Assembly (NCBI RefSeq): GCF_900114155.1
Contig: NZ_FOSC01000005.1
Coordinates: 186,001 to 250,000 of the forward strand
Origin: Marinobacter persicus
GTDB lineage: Bacteria > Pseudomonadota > Gammaproteobacteria > Pseudomonadales > Oleiphilaceae
Length of the DNA: 64,000 bases
Direction: 5' to 3'
Program-made: the position numbers and the translations under genes
Notes under the pieces: model-generated
What the model saw: the letters and a program-made list of their open reading frames with translations, nothing else
Told to the model about the DNA's origin: nothing
Databases searched by the model: none
Shown: in pieces, positions 54,628 to 62,378 of the stretch
Layout: every line of letters begins with the position of its first letter
How positions within the stretch are numbered: the stretch's first letter is position 1

Positions 54628-55040
54628 GCGCCGCTCCCGTGGAAATACACCGTACGATCAGTCTTTAGCCGGCCCTCGACCCACTCGCCCAGCCCGGCAA
54701 TCTCAAACGGGGCGAGCAGGTTACTGGCCGGCAGTTCATAGCGCGCCTGCTCGGTTTCATTCACCAGCCCCCGGCGCAGGGTCGAGGCAATGCAGGCCAC
54801 CGCCGGCACCTGGTGTGCCGCCAGAAACTCCGCCCACTGGCGCGGCCAGTTGGGCTCGTCAGACGGGGGCGTGGCCAGGGCGGAGGCCAGGTGAATGCCG
54901 TCGCCATACAGAAAAACGCGGTCCAGCCGGTGGCCGGCAGCCAACAGCGCGCGGGCAAACTCCAGAGCCGTTTGCGGCGCCTGCGAGGCCCAGGGTGCGC
55001 CGGTAATCACCAGTGTGTAACTCAAAGCCGTGGAAGACAT
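54624..55040 (-). CDS. tusD: TusD / DsrE-like sulfur-relay subunit
   Basis: 138 aa; receives sulfur from TusA. The catalytic Cys is in VPAVACIASTLRRGLVNE, and FLYGDGIHLASAL is the family core. It is first in the operon. The terminator of yccA lies between yccA and this gene, so tus has its own promoter. Confidence 0.94.
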   Translation of the reverse strand: MSSTALSYTLVITGAPWASQAPQTALEFARALLAAGHRLDRVFLYGDGIHLASALATPPSDEPNWPRQWAEFLAAHQVPAVACIASTLRRGLVNETEQARYELPASNLLAPFEIAGLGEWVEGRLKTDRTVYFHGSGA

Positions 55041-55104
55041 GCGGGCAGGGTTCCCGGTAAGTTCAACAAAACCGTTTGAAAGAAAAAGCAGTGTACCGAA
55101 CGAA

Positions 55105-55130
55105 GAAACCCCGGCAAAGGCCGGGGTTTC
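55105..55130 (-). terminator. Terminator after yccA
   Basis: An 11-bp stem GAAACCCCGGC / GCCGGGGTTTC with loop AAAG. Read on the minus strand it is followed by TTCGTTCGG, a weak T-tract. Confidence 0.65.
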
Positions 55131-55170
55131 GGGAGTCCCGGGTTCAGGGAACCCGGTGAGGGCGGTTAAC

Positions 55171-55872
55171 TCAGTCTTCGCCGCTGAACGCAGCCAGCAG
55201 GTGCAGCAGGCTTACAAACAGGTTGTAGATGGACACGTACAGGCCCACGGTGGCAATGATGTAGTTGCGCTCGCCGCCCTTGATGATCTGGCTGGTCTCA
55301 AACAGGATCATGATGGAGGCGAAGATGGTGAAGCCGGCAGACACCGCCAGGTGCAGCGCGGAGCTTTCCATAATGAACGCCAGAACCATGGCACCAATCA
55401 GCACGAATGCGCCAGCGGTCAGGAAGCTGGACATGAAGCTGAAGTCTTTCTTGGTGATGAGGGCGGTGGCAGACAGACCCACAAACGCCACGGCAGTCAG
55501 CGTTAGCGCCTGGGCAACAATTTGCGAAGCGCCGGCGGCCACAAACGCGCCGATGATCGGACCCAGGGTGTAACCCATGAAGCCGGTCAGAGCGAAGGTG
55601 GTCACAATGCCCCAGGGGCTGTTCTTCAGTTTATAGGTGGCAAACAGCAGGCCGATGTAACCGACGATGGTGATCAGAAAGCCGGGGTGAGTGCCGTTCA
55701 TGTTCAGGAACGCAGTCACGGCAGAGAAGGCCAGGGTCATACCCAGCAGCATGTAAGTGTTGCGCAGAACCTTCTTGGCGTCATCGCTGATGCCAATGCC
55801 GGTACTGGCGCTTTCACTGGACGGCGAATAGGCCGCCTGGTTGTTCTGAACGCCGAAACGTTTGTCTTGCAT
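55171..55872 (-). CDS. yccA: Bax inhibitor-1 family inner-membrane protein (YccA-like)
   Basis: 233 aa with about seven membrane segments after a polar 30-residue head. In E. coli YccA modulates FtsH. VLRNTYMLLGMTLAFSAVTA, GFMGYTLGPI and the C-terminal SIYNLFVSLLHLLAAFSGED are family hallmarks. Its position between tus genes and tRNA-Ser matches Pseudomonas. Confidence 0.95.
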   Translation of the reverse strand: MQDKRFGVQNNQAAYSPSSESASTGIGISDDAKKVLRNTYMLLGMTLAFSAVTAFLNMNGTHPGFLITIVGYIGLLFATYKLKNSPWGIVTTFALTGFMGYTLGPIIGAFVAAGASQIVAQALTLTAVAFVGLSATALITKKDFSFMSSFLTAGAFVLIGAMVLAFIMESSALHLAVSAGFTIFASIMILFETSQIIKGGERNYIIATVGLYVSIYNLFVSLLHLLAAFSGED

Positions 55873-56135
55873 GGTTCTCTCCGTTCAATGTAACTGGTTT
55901 CTGTGACTCATCATAAGGTCGAAACCGCAACTTTCAAACATTTACGACAGAAAAAGCGAGAATGGATTCCATTACACCGCAGTAATCCTTCGCCACAACC
56001 GCCCAACAGCGCCGAAACACCGGATTTGTCTTGTTTTTTTAGTCGGGGCGTTGACACGCCAAGCGATTCCGGTATGATTCTCACCGCTGTCGCAAGGCAG
56101 CACGGAAACGGGCTCCCGTTTCCATCAAAAAAGAC

Positions 56136-56226
56136 GGTGGGCTGGCAGAGTGGCTGAATGCAGCGGTCTTGAAAACCGCCGAGGGTTAGTAGCCCTCCCG
56201 GGGTTCGAATCCCTGGCCCACCGCCA
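56136..56226 (+). tRNA. tRNA-Ser (anticodon UGA)
   Basis: Acceptor stem GGTGGGC / GCCCACC, discriminator G and encoded CCA (56224-56226). The anticodon stem-loop GCGGTCTTGAAAACCGC has TGA. A class II variable arm (GAGGGTTAGTAGCCCTC) and the T arm CGGGGTTCGAATCCCTG are present. A known site of integration in gammaproteobacteria; the accessory region begins right after it. Confidence 0.97.
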
Positions 56227-56688
56227 TTTTCTTTTCTGATCTATCCCCTTGATTTTCCAGATTTAAATAGTGATTTTCCCGCGATGTCATGGTCGGCTGT
56301 TGACCGTTTTGTTGCTCCCACTTTATCTGATGCTGTCTCTTACCTCCGTTTCCGCGTTTTTTCCAAACTAGCTTTATTGGCTCAGGTCAAATTTGAGCGG
56401 AGTTATACGAACGGATTCGCAACAGGCCCGGGAAATCGCGATAACCTTCTGATAAGGTTGATAACAGCAAAGGACATGGGCGGAGTTATACGCCCACGAT
56501 AGTGAGCAGGGGTGGCTCAGAACAGGGCGCATAACTCCTGCGGTAGCCGTGGTGGATTGGGGTTAGCTGCTTGTTTCCCTTCAGGAATTCCCTTCTTATT
56601 CTCCCCGGAAAATTGCGGAATTATGCGAATGCGTGAAAGGCGAATGGGTTCGTATAATTCACTGTTATGAGTAAAAAGGAGCCACAAC
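56227..56688. other. Gene-free boundary region between tRNA-Ser and first cassette gene
   Basis: No supportable gene in 462 bp. It contains five related motifs of the form GRA/GTTATRCG in both orientations: GGAGTTATACGAAC (about 56399), GGAGTTATACGCCC (about 56477), the reverse of GGAGTTATGCGCCC (about 56525), GGAATTATGCGAAT (about 56612), and the reverse of GAATTATACGAACC (about 56647). They make nested inverted repeats. A small hairpin AACCTTCTGATAAGGTT lies near 56444. It could be a remnant of an integron attI or cassette promoter region. Confidence 0.7.
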
Positions 56689-57345
56689 TTGGGCCTCAGT
56701 GAATTTTTAGCTCTGATGCTAGGCTGGTTACTTGGGCTCCTAGCCCCAGCAATTCAGCAGCATATCTCGGTAAAACGGAAACTTCCGGCGGTTGAGCAAC
56801 AGGTCGCGGTTGAGATGAGAGAGCTCTCCCGGCAGTTAGTAATTATCTCTTTCCTTTGTGCGAGTCGCTCATTGAACTTGTCGAAAGACATGGTGGTCTG
56901 GTGCCGAGATGAATTTGAACGGCTTGGAGATAATGGCGACAACTACTTCCAAGAACTAGCCGCCCAGATCGGTGAAACAGCTGAATTGTCATCGGCTCAG
57001 ATCGATCAGCGGAATACTAGGGAAGCGCAAAAAAACTTTGTCGGGCTGAGTCTCAAAAAGTATGAATTGCCATATACGGCAGCTAACGCTCAATTCATCT
57101 TGAACTTTGATAGCGATACTCAAACAGTAATTTGGGAAATATCAAATAGAATCAATACGCTGAACCAAGAGATCGACTTGGTCAGGCAGTATCAGATGAT
57201 GACCTTTGACGAGTCGATAAGTGCTCAGAATCATCGAATTATTATTGACCAGATAAAAGAAAAATATCGGTTCATCTCAACGTATAGTAGGCAGCTCGTT
57301 GAGAGGGCATCACTCATAACCAGTGCAGGCAAGGGACGCTCCTGA
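56689..57345 (+). CDS. Cassette 1: membrane-anchored protein of unknown function
   Basis: 218 aa from TTG 56689, with AAAGGAG seven bases upstream. One N-terminal hydrophobic helix (LALMLGWLLGLLAPAIQQHI, residues 6-25) is followed by a soluble, probably helical domain (VEMRELSRQLVIISF, RDEFERLGDNGDNYFQEL) with a likely coiled coil near the end. Codons are more AT-rich than in the upstream core genes. The stop lies inside attC site 1, as is usual for compact gene cassettes. No family recognised. Confidence 0.75.
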   Translation: MGLSEFLALMLGWLLGLLAPAIQQHISVKRKLPAVEQQVAVEMRELSRQLVIISFLCASRSLNLSKDMVVWCRDEFERLGDNGDNYFQELAAQIGETAELSSAQIDQRNTREAQKNFVGLSLKKYELPYTAANAQFILNFDSDTQTVIWEISNRINTLNQEIDLVRQYQMMTFDESISAQNHRIIIDQIKEKYRFISTYSRQLVERASLITSAGKGRS

Positions 57346-57373
57346 CGTCGCGCCCCTGCTGCTGGCGTTATAC
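57314..57373 (+). other. attC site 1
   Basis: 60 bp from TCATAAC to GTTATAC. The arms AAC-CAG-T-GCAGG and CCTGC-TG-CTG-GC-GTT pair with unpaired spacers between the two boxes. The cassette 1 stop codon lies inside. Confidence 0.8.
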
Positions 57374-57415
57374 GTCATGGCGGAAATATAGCACGGTGGA
57401 TCAAGGGGGGGCTGC

Positions 57416-59161
57416 ATGGCTAGCGAGCTAGGGAAAATATCAATATATTTAGCAAAGGAGGGGAAGACCTTTGCTGATGTTATAGATGAAGCCAAGCTAC
57501 CAAATGAGAGCGATCATTTTAAAATCAGAGATTTTGAAGTCGATGGGTATCCGGTTAGGTTTTTCTGCAAACATGCCACCACTGTCAAACCAGAAAACCC
57601 CCCGTGGCTAGATTTCGTAAATAGTAAACTGAATGAAGATGGCCAAAAAATATACTTTGATTCATATTCAAAGCGGCCGAGCGGGCTATTACTGATTAAT
57701 ATCGAAGCCAGAATATTGGCTGCTTCTTTTGGAATAGGAGGAGGCACCCTTCTAAGGAAGTTTCAATTTCTTGATGATTTCGGCATTAAGGCCGCAATGA
57801 ATATGTGCGGCAATAAAGAGCTGAGGCAAACCAAAAGCAGCACGCACGCCATAACTACTCAAAATATTGATCGACAACTTAGCAAGCCGTCCGACTCATT
57901 TTCTTTTGGTTTAAATGAAACCGAATTTCTGCAATATATATCCGCACACCTTCCGGATAATAGCAAAGCGACACTGCAGGGAAAAGACAGTTTAACTCTT
58001 AAGATAATAGGTGATGAAAAGCTGTCTTGGGATAAACTTATTGAGTATGGAAAGATTTTTATAGAGGAATATGGAATCGAAAAATATAAGGAGCTTTTCC
58101 CGAATTATCCGAATCTTCAGAATATAGAAAAAGAAAAATCAGAAGAGCTTGATTTAATGCTCGCCGAGAAGATTAAAGCTGAAGAGTACGACCGAATTCA
58201 CTTATCTATTCCAGAGTTTGTCGCCGACGATGAATTTAGCTTTTCCTACACAAACTACAACAAAAAAGAAAACAAAATATACTCCCATATAGACGTTTCT
58301 CAACTAAATACCAATAACGTACTGGATTTCAATGCTCTCACGCCAGACGATATCAAGAAAAAGTATATTTATGCGTATTCCCATGAGCAAGACCAAATCC
58401 TTGGTTATAAAAAATGGGAGTTATATCGTTGCATGGTCGCGGAGATTGAGTGTGAAGGAGAATATTTTGTATTGTCAAACGGTGTTTGGAGGAAAGTTGA
58501 TGATGAGTTCTATAACCTAATTACTAGCTTTATAGATGACGTCATCGAAGAAGAAGATATTTCTGATCAATTTAAGAACATTAGCATTGCAGATCGTGAA
58601 AGAAACCAAAACAGGGAGGAGGTTTTCAATAAAAAATACTGTGAAATGAATGACAACGCCATTCTATTTGATCAGGCAAAGTTGCGCATAGGTCAAGGAT
58701 CTAAAGATAAAGAGTTTTGTGATATTTTTGAGTATAGGGAAAATGATCCTGCGTGGATTATTCATGTAAAAAAGCATGGTGGCGCGGATGCGATAAACTA
58801 CCTATTTTCCCAAGCACGGTTCTATTGTGAATTTTTCCTAGGAGACGAAGTTTTTCTGAAGGAAATACGAGATCACATTAGTAATTCCGGTAACGGTAAT
58901 GCGGGTGCTGTTCTTCAGCATGTTAAAGAAAACCAGCCTGAGGTTATTGGAAAAGATTATTCAGTTAAAATGTGGATTTTGTTCGACAACAAAAAGCCGG
59001 CTCCAAAAAAGGCTGATTTGCCTCTGATGGCAAAATATGATTTGAAGCTGACTTATGAGCGGCTAAGGAATGTTTTGAAATACAACGATATAAAGCTTAG
59101 CATGGTCCCTGTTGAGCTCATTAACTTTACAATATCAAAAAATAAAAACGGTGATAAATAA
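57416..59161 (+). CDS. Cassette 2: DUF6119 / TIGR04141-type sporadically distributed protein
   Basis: 581 aa, strikingly AT-rich. Resembles the family called TIGR04141 sporadically distributed protein (DUF6119): N-terminal ISIYLAKEGKTFADVIDEA, SGLLLINIEARILAASFGIG, RKFQFLDDFGIKAAMNMC, and the C-terminal WIIHVKKHGGADAINYLFSQ with YFVLSNGVWRKVDDEF. The family occurs sporadically, often near restriction or other mobile defence genes; activity unknown. ATG 57416 follows AAGGGGGGG. No signal or membrane helix. Frame and length look intact. Confidence 0.8.
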   Translation: MASELGKISIYLAKEGKTFADVIDEAKLPNESDHFKIRDFEVDGYPVRFFCKHATTVKPENPPWLDFVNSKLNEDGQKIYFDSYSKRPSGLLLINIEARILAASFGIGGGTLLRKFQFLDDFGIKAAMNMCGNKELRQTKSSTHAITTQNIDRQLSKPSDSFSFGLNETEFLQYISAHLPDNSKATLQGKDSLTLKIIGDEKLSWDKLIEYGKIFIEEYGIEKYKELFPNYPNLQNIEKEKSEELDLMLAEKIKAEEYDRIHLSIPEFVADDEFSFSYTNYNKKENKIYSHIDVSQLNTNNVLDFNALTPDDIKKKYIYAYSHEQDQILGYKKWELYRCMVAEIECEGEYFVLSNGVWRKVDDEFYNLITSFIDDVIEEEDISDQFKNISIADRERNQNREEVFNKKYCEMNDNAILFDQAKLRIGQGSKDKEFCDIFEYRENDPAWIIHVKKHGGADAINYLFSQARFYCEFFLGDEVFLKEIRDHISNSGNGNAGAVLQHVKENQPEVIGKDYSVKMWILFDNKKPAPKKADLPLMAKYDLKLTYERLRNVLKYNDIKLSMVPVELINFTISKNKNGDK

Positions 59162-59210
59162 GTGGATATAAGATGGTGGTAGGATTCTTTCACTGCATAC
59201 AGAAAGTCAC

Positions 59211-59294
59211 GTATAACAATCGCAGTCACAGCGACGTCTTTGCCATTGCGGCTTCGCCTTCATTCCAAAGCCGCGCGTGCTGCGGGCGTTAGAA
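59211..59294 (+). other. attC site 2
   Basis: 84 bp from GTATAAC to GTTAGAA. Arms AAC-aat-CGCAG-t-CAC-a-GCG and CGC-GTG-CTGCG-ggc-GTT pair completely except for a spacer and two single extrahelical bases (T and A), the classical attC architecture. An inner hairpin GCGGCTTCGCC is also present. Confidence 0.88.
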
Positions 59295-59315
59295 GCTCGA
59301 TGTAGGGAGATATCT

Positions 59316-59852
59316 TTGATTACAGAGCTTCGCGGTTGGTTGATGTTGGGGCTTGGCGTGATTGGTGGGGTAGTCGCACTACTCACCTACTCCCGGGGGC
59401 AGAGCCAGCGCAGGCTTGAAAACAGCTTCCGTATGATCCAGCTTTTCCGAGATAGCATACCAACACAGGATTTTGAGCAGTGGATTAAGCTATTCCATGC
59501 TGCATCTGAGCCAGCGGGTGCCAAGCCGGGCCATTTTGTTTCTGAAGATGGACGTCAAATCCCATTTTCAGCCTTGTACACGGAAGGGCCACCCGATGAT
59601 GGGGCGATAGACCGAATAGCTCAGGTTTTAGATTTAGTTTCTGAGCAAGCTCTAAAACGTACGCTCGATCTCAGAATTTTCTACCATGAGTATGGCCAGC
59701 TGATGGATACCATTCATTCATGTCTTTCTGCAGACGTCGGTTCAGATGGGAGGACCTTGCTTGAAGACCTCTATCCAAACTTCAGATTGCTATATGAAAA
59801 AAACAAAATCGCCACGGATTGGAATTGTCGCAGGTATGTCTATTACGGCTAG
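59316..59852 (+). CDS. Cassette 3: small membrane-anchored protein, unknown
   Basis: 178 aa from TTG 59316, with GGGAGA six bases upstream, right after attC site 2; an earlier in-frame ATG (59277) would lie inside the attC and is rejected. The N-terminal helix GWLMLGLGVIGGVVALLTY (residues about 7-25) is followed by a soluble part (RRLENSFRMIQLFRDSIPTQ, DLRIFYHEYGQLMDTIHSCL). Similar in outline to short membrane-anchored DUF4760-like proteins, but no family is claimed. Confidence 0.72.
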   Translation: MITELRGWLMLGLGVIGGVVALLTYSRGQSQRRLENSFRMIQLFRDSIPTQDFEQWIKLFHAASEPAGAKPGHFVSEDGRQIPFSALYTEGPPDDGAIDRIAQVLDLVSEQALKRTLDLRIFYHEYGQLMDTIHSCLSADVGSDGRTLLEDLYPNFRLLYEKNKIATDWNCRRYVYYG

Positions 59853-59861
59853 CAACAGTGC

Positions 59862-59960
59862 TTCTAACCAGTAGTTCCAGTTCGTTCCGGGCCTCGCGGC
59901 CCTCCACCGGATGCCCTTTTCGCTGCGCTACAAGGGCACCGCTGAACAAAAGCGTTATGT
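59862..59960 (+). other. attC site 3
   Basis: About 99 bp from TTCTAAC to GTTATGT. The arm pairing (GTT-c-CAG against CTG-AAC) is less complete than in the other sites, but internal hairpins GGGCC/GGCCC and GCCCTT/AAGGGC and the end GCGTTATG fit a large VCR-like attC. It ends 15 bp before the next gene. Confidence 0.65.
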
Positions 59961-59975
59961 TTTAGGAGTATGTGA

Positions 59976-60245
59976 TTGAGAATTTTAGGTATCACTTTTT
60001 TCTTGGCTCTACTAATTCCCGTTTATCTTTACGTAAGCCAATTCGGAATCGGATTGTGGAGCGATCATACAAAATGGGCTGAAATGGGAAGTTTCTTTGG
60101 TGGCATTTTAGGTCCAATAATTACTGTTATATCTGTTAGCTTTCTATATTTTCAGCTCAGAGATCATCAAAAGCAGCAGCAATACACACTCGACACTTTA
60201 AAGTTACAAAAATTGAATCTGATATCGAGTTTTTTGCATCGGTGA
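59976..60245 (+). pseudogene. Cassette 4, 5' part: PutAbiC-like membrane protein, frame broken
   Basis: 89 aa from TTG 59976 (AGGAG seven bases upstream). Two membrane helices (ILGITFFLALLIPVYLYV and GSFFGGILGPIITVISVSFL) and then a basic helix (YFQLRDHQKQQQYTLDTLKL). This resembles the start of putative phage abortive-infection (PutAbiC) proteins. At the A-run CAAAAATTG (near 60207) one missing A, or a -1 shift, would join the frame to the following one as KIESDIEFFASVIKSELK. Either a mutation or recoding. Confidence 0.7.
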
Positions 60246-60670
60246 TTAAGTCTGAGTTAAAACGTGAAATACCGACAATGGATGGTAGGACGCTGAATAG
60301 TATTTTAAGTCATCATGCTGCTGAGTTTTGTTCAGTTCATACTCATTATCAAGGCAACGAAGACCCGAACCTGATCATCAAAGAATTTGGTCGCCGGTCT
60401 TTTGATTTTTTGGTGTGCTATGAGAGTCTTTTTGCATCTTGGCGCGCCATAAATGCACATCTTCACTCATTAAAAGTGCTCGATGAGCTTTTGGGTATGG
60501 AGAATTATAAATCACAGATTGCTCGTGTCTTTACTACTCTGGACAGCTACATATGCTCTCATTTAGACACCATATCGATGACATTAGAGCAAGAGTTTGA
60601 GCCACATTTTCGATCATCGTTTGAAGAGTCTCGTGCTAAAGTTCAGGCGACAATGGATACGCCAACATAA
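60242..60670 (+). pseudogene. Cassette 4, 3' part: PutAbiC-like cytoplasmic domain
   Basis: 142 aa. It can be read from GTG 60242, which overlaps the previous stop (GTGA), or as the continuation of the previous frame after a one-base shift. Helical domain: LNSILSHHAAEFCSVHTHYQ, FGRRSFDFLVCYESLFASWR, VFTTLDSYICSHLDTISMTL. The overlap leaves open that both pieces are still made as separate subunits. It ends at the start of attC site 4. Confidence 0.68.
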
Positions 60671-60736
60671 CAAGTGGCTGTTGGCGGACGCACCTGCGCT
60701 GGCGCTCCGCTGCGCCGCAAAGCCAAGACGTTAGGC
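60666..60736 (+). other. attC site 4
   Basis: 71 bp from CATAAC to GTTAGGC. Arm TGGCT-g-TTG-g-CGG pairs with CCGC-AA-AGCCA leaving two single extrahelical G bases; AAC/GTT close the stem. Very typical attC. The IS1182-like element begins immediately after GTTAGGC. Confidence 0.88.
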
Positions 60737-60802
60737 TGTAGAAAAACTCCGAATCAGAGGGTCAGTTTGGTAGGATCAGGCAAACGGACAAGGAGCTGTC
60801 AG

Positions 60803-61390
60803 ATGCCTCGCTTCAAGCACTACAACTACGACCAGGATGCCATGGTCGTGATCAACTACCAGGAACAGCTGCAGCCCGGCACCTTTGAACACGCGGTGCA
60901 TTACCTGATCGAGCACAAGCTGGACCTGTCGGTGTTTCACCCCAAGTATCGCAACGAAGACACGGGCCGCTTGGCCTACGACCCGGCCATCCTCCTGAAG
61001 ATCATCCTGTTCGCCTATTCCAAGGGCATCACCTCCAGCCGCGAGATGCAGTGGTGTTGCGAGACCAACATCATCTTCAAGGCACTGTCCTGCGATACCG
61101 TTCCGCACTTCACCACCCTGGCCAAATTCGTCAGCAGCCATGCTGACGAAATCGAAGAGCTGTTCGAGCAGATTCTGCTGGTGTGTCACGAGCAAGGTCT
61201 GTTGGGCAATGAGCTTTTCGCCATCGACGGCTGCAAAATGTCCTCGAACGCCGCCAAGGAATGGTCTGGCACCTTCAAGGAACTGGGCGAAAAACGAGAT
61301 AAGCTGCGGCGCTTGATCCGCCACCATCTAAAGGAACACTACGAAAAGGACGAGGCGGAAACCGAAGCCGAACTGGATCGCGATATCCGC
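60803..61390 (+). pseudogene. IS1182-family transposase, 5' fragment
   Basis: ATG 60803 with AAGGAG seven bases upstream. DUF772-type N-terminus: VFHPKYRNEDTGRLAYDPAI, KIILFAYSKGITSSREMQWC and LFAIDGCKMSSNAAKEWSG with the first catalytic Asp. The frame runs to ELDRDIR, then enters the IS21 end. Joined to 63539 over one CCGC copy, it reads ELDRDIRRAKTILSLDESLN without a break. Confidence 0.9.
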
Positions 61391-61446
61391 TGTCAACAAC
61401 GGTGAGTTTTGACCGCATTTTATCAGTTTAGATTGTCCGGTTTTCA

Positions 61447-62250
61447 TCAGTTTTCAGTGACCGCTTTTTGATTGTCTGTGTCGTCAGATTCCTCCTGTTG
61501 TTGAGTAGTACCGGGAACGAGTCCGGCTTTCCGTTTGTCCTTCAACCGGTAGCTTTCGCCCTTGATGTTCAGTGTCGTTGAGTGGTGCAGCAGCCGGTCC
61601 AGTATTGCGGTGGCGATGACCTGATCCCCGAACACCTCGCCCCAGTCCATAAAACTCTTGTTCGAGGTCAGGATGGTGCAGGCGCGCTCATAACGACGAT
61701 TGATCAGCCGGAAGAACAGGCTGGCTTCCTCCCGGGTCATGGGCAGGTAGCCGATCTCGTCCAGGATCAGGACCTTCGGGTAGCTCAGTTGCTGCAATTG
61801 CCGGTCTAGCCGGTTTTCCTGCCGCGCTTTCATTAGGGTGCTGACCAGGCGGTCCAGAGTCATAAACAGAACGCGATGCCCCGCTTCGGCAGCCTTCACG
61901 CCAAGTGCGACAGCCAGGTGGGTTTTACCCACCCCGGGCGGGCCCAGTAATACAACGTTCTCATTGCGCTCCACGAACCCCAGCCCTGACAGGTCCCGGA
62001 TCAGCTTGCGGTCGATGCTCGGCTGGAAGCTGAAGTCGAACTGCTCCAGGGTTTTGATCCAGGGCAGACGGGCCTGTTTCAGGCGGGTATCCAGGCCTTT
62101 CTGGTGGCGACCACCCCATTCCTGGGCCAGGGCCTGTTCCAGGAACTCCCGGTAGTTCAGGTCTTTCTTGCTGGCGTGTTCACAGAGACTGTCCAGCGTG
62201 GCTTGCAGGTGGTCCATCTTGAGCCGGTCGAGGAGTTGGTCAAGGTTCAT
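61447..62250 (-). CDS. istB: IS21-family helper ATPase IstB
   Basis: 267 aa AAA+ target-selection protein. Walker A LLGPPGVGKTHLAVALG, Walker B VLILDEIGYLPM, and sensor CTILTSNKSFMDWGEVFGDQ. The start ATG 62250 overlaps the last codons of the istA frame (CAATGA) with GAGGAGG before it. Intact. Confidence 0.95.
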   Translation of the reverse strand: MNLDQLLDRLKMDHLQATLDSLCEHASKKDLNYREFLEQALAQEWGGRHQKGLDTRLKQARLPWIKTLEQFDFSFQPSIDRKLIRDLSGLGFVERNENVVLLGPPGVGKTHLAVALGVKAAEAGHRVLFMTLDRLVSTLMKARQENRLDRQLQQLSYPKVLILDEIGYLPMTREEASLFFRLINRRYERACTILTSNKSFMDWGEVFGDQVIATAILDRLLHHSTTLNIKGESYRLKDKRKAGLVPGTTQQQEESDDTDNQKAVTEN

Positions 62251-62378
62251 TGCAGTACCTCCTCATACACCGCCAGGCTTCGGTGCTGCACCGGCATCAC
62301 GTCCTGCCACAAGGGACTATGGTGGTCCTCAATGGCCTGCCAGCCGTCCTTGCGATCCGTGAGTCGGTGGCGAGCCAT

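Larger units (their letters stand above)
57314..60736 (+). mobile_element. Integron-type gene cassette cluster without integrase (CALIN)
   Basis: Four attC-like sites (57314-57373, 59211-59294, 59862-59960, 60666-60736) separate genes on one strand; each gene starts shortly after a core GTT and ends shortly before the next attC. Three sites fold into the imperfect stem with extrahelical bases that marks attC. No integrase gene is seen in the window. The left limit of cassette 1 is unclear. Confidence 0.8.

Noticed and set aside
56284..56502. 72-codon open frame after tRNA-Ser
   Set aside because: No ribosome site, no recognisable domain, and it runs through the inverted-repeat motifs.
56531..56575. 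attC site before cassette 1 (CATAACTCC ... GGGGTTAGC)
   Set aside because: Too short and the arms pair poorly beyond AAC/GTT.
59277..59315. ATG 59277 as the start of the cassette 3 gene
   Set aside because: It lies inside attC site 2, upstream of the recombination point, so it would not travel with the cassette.
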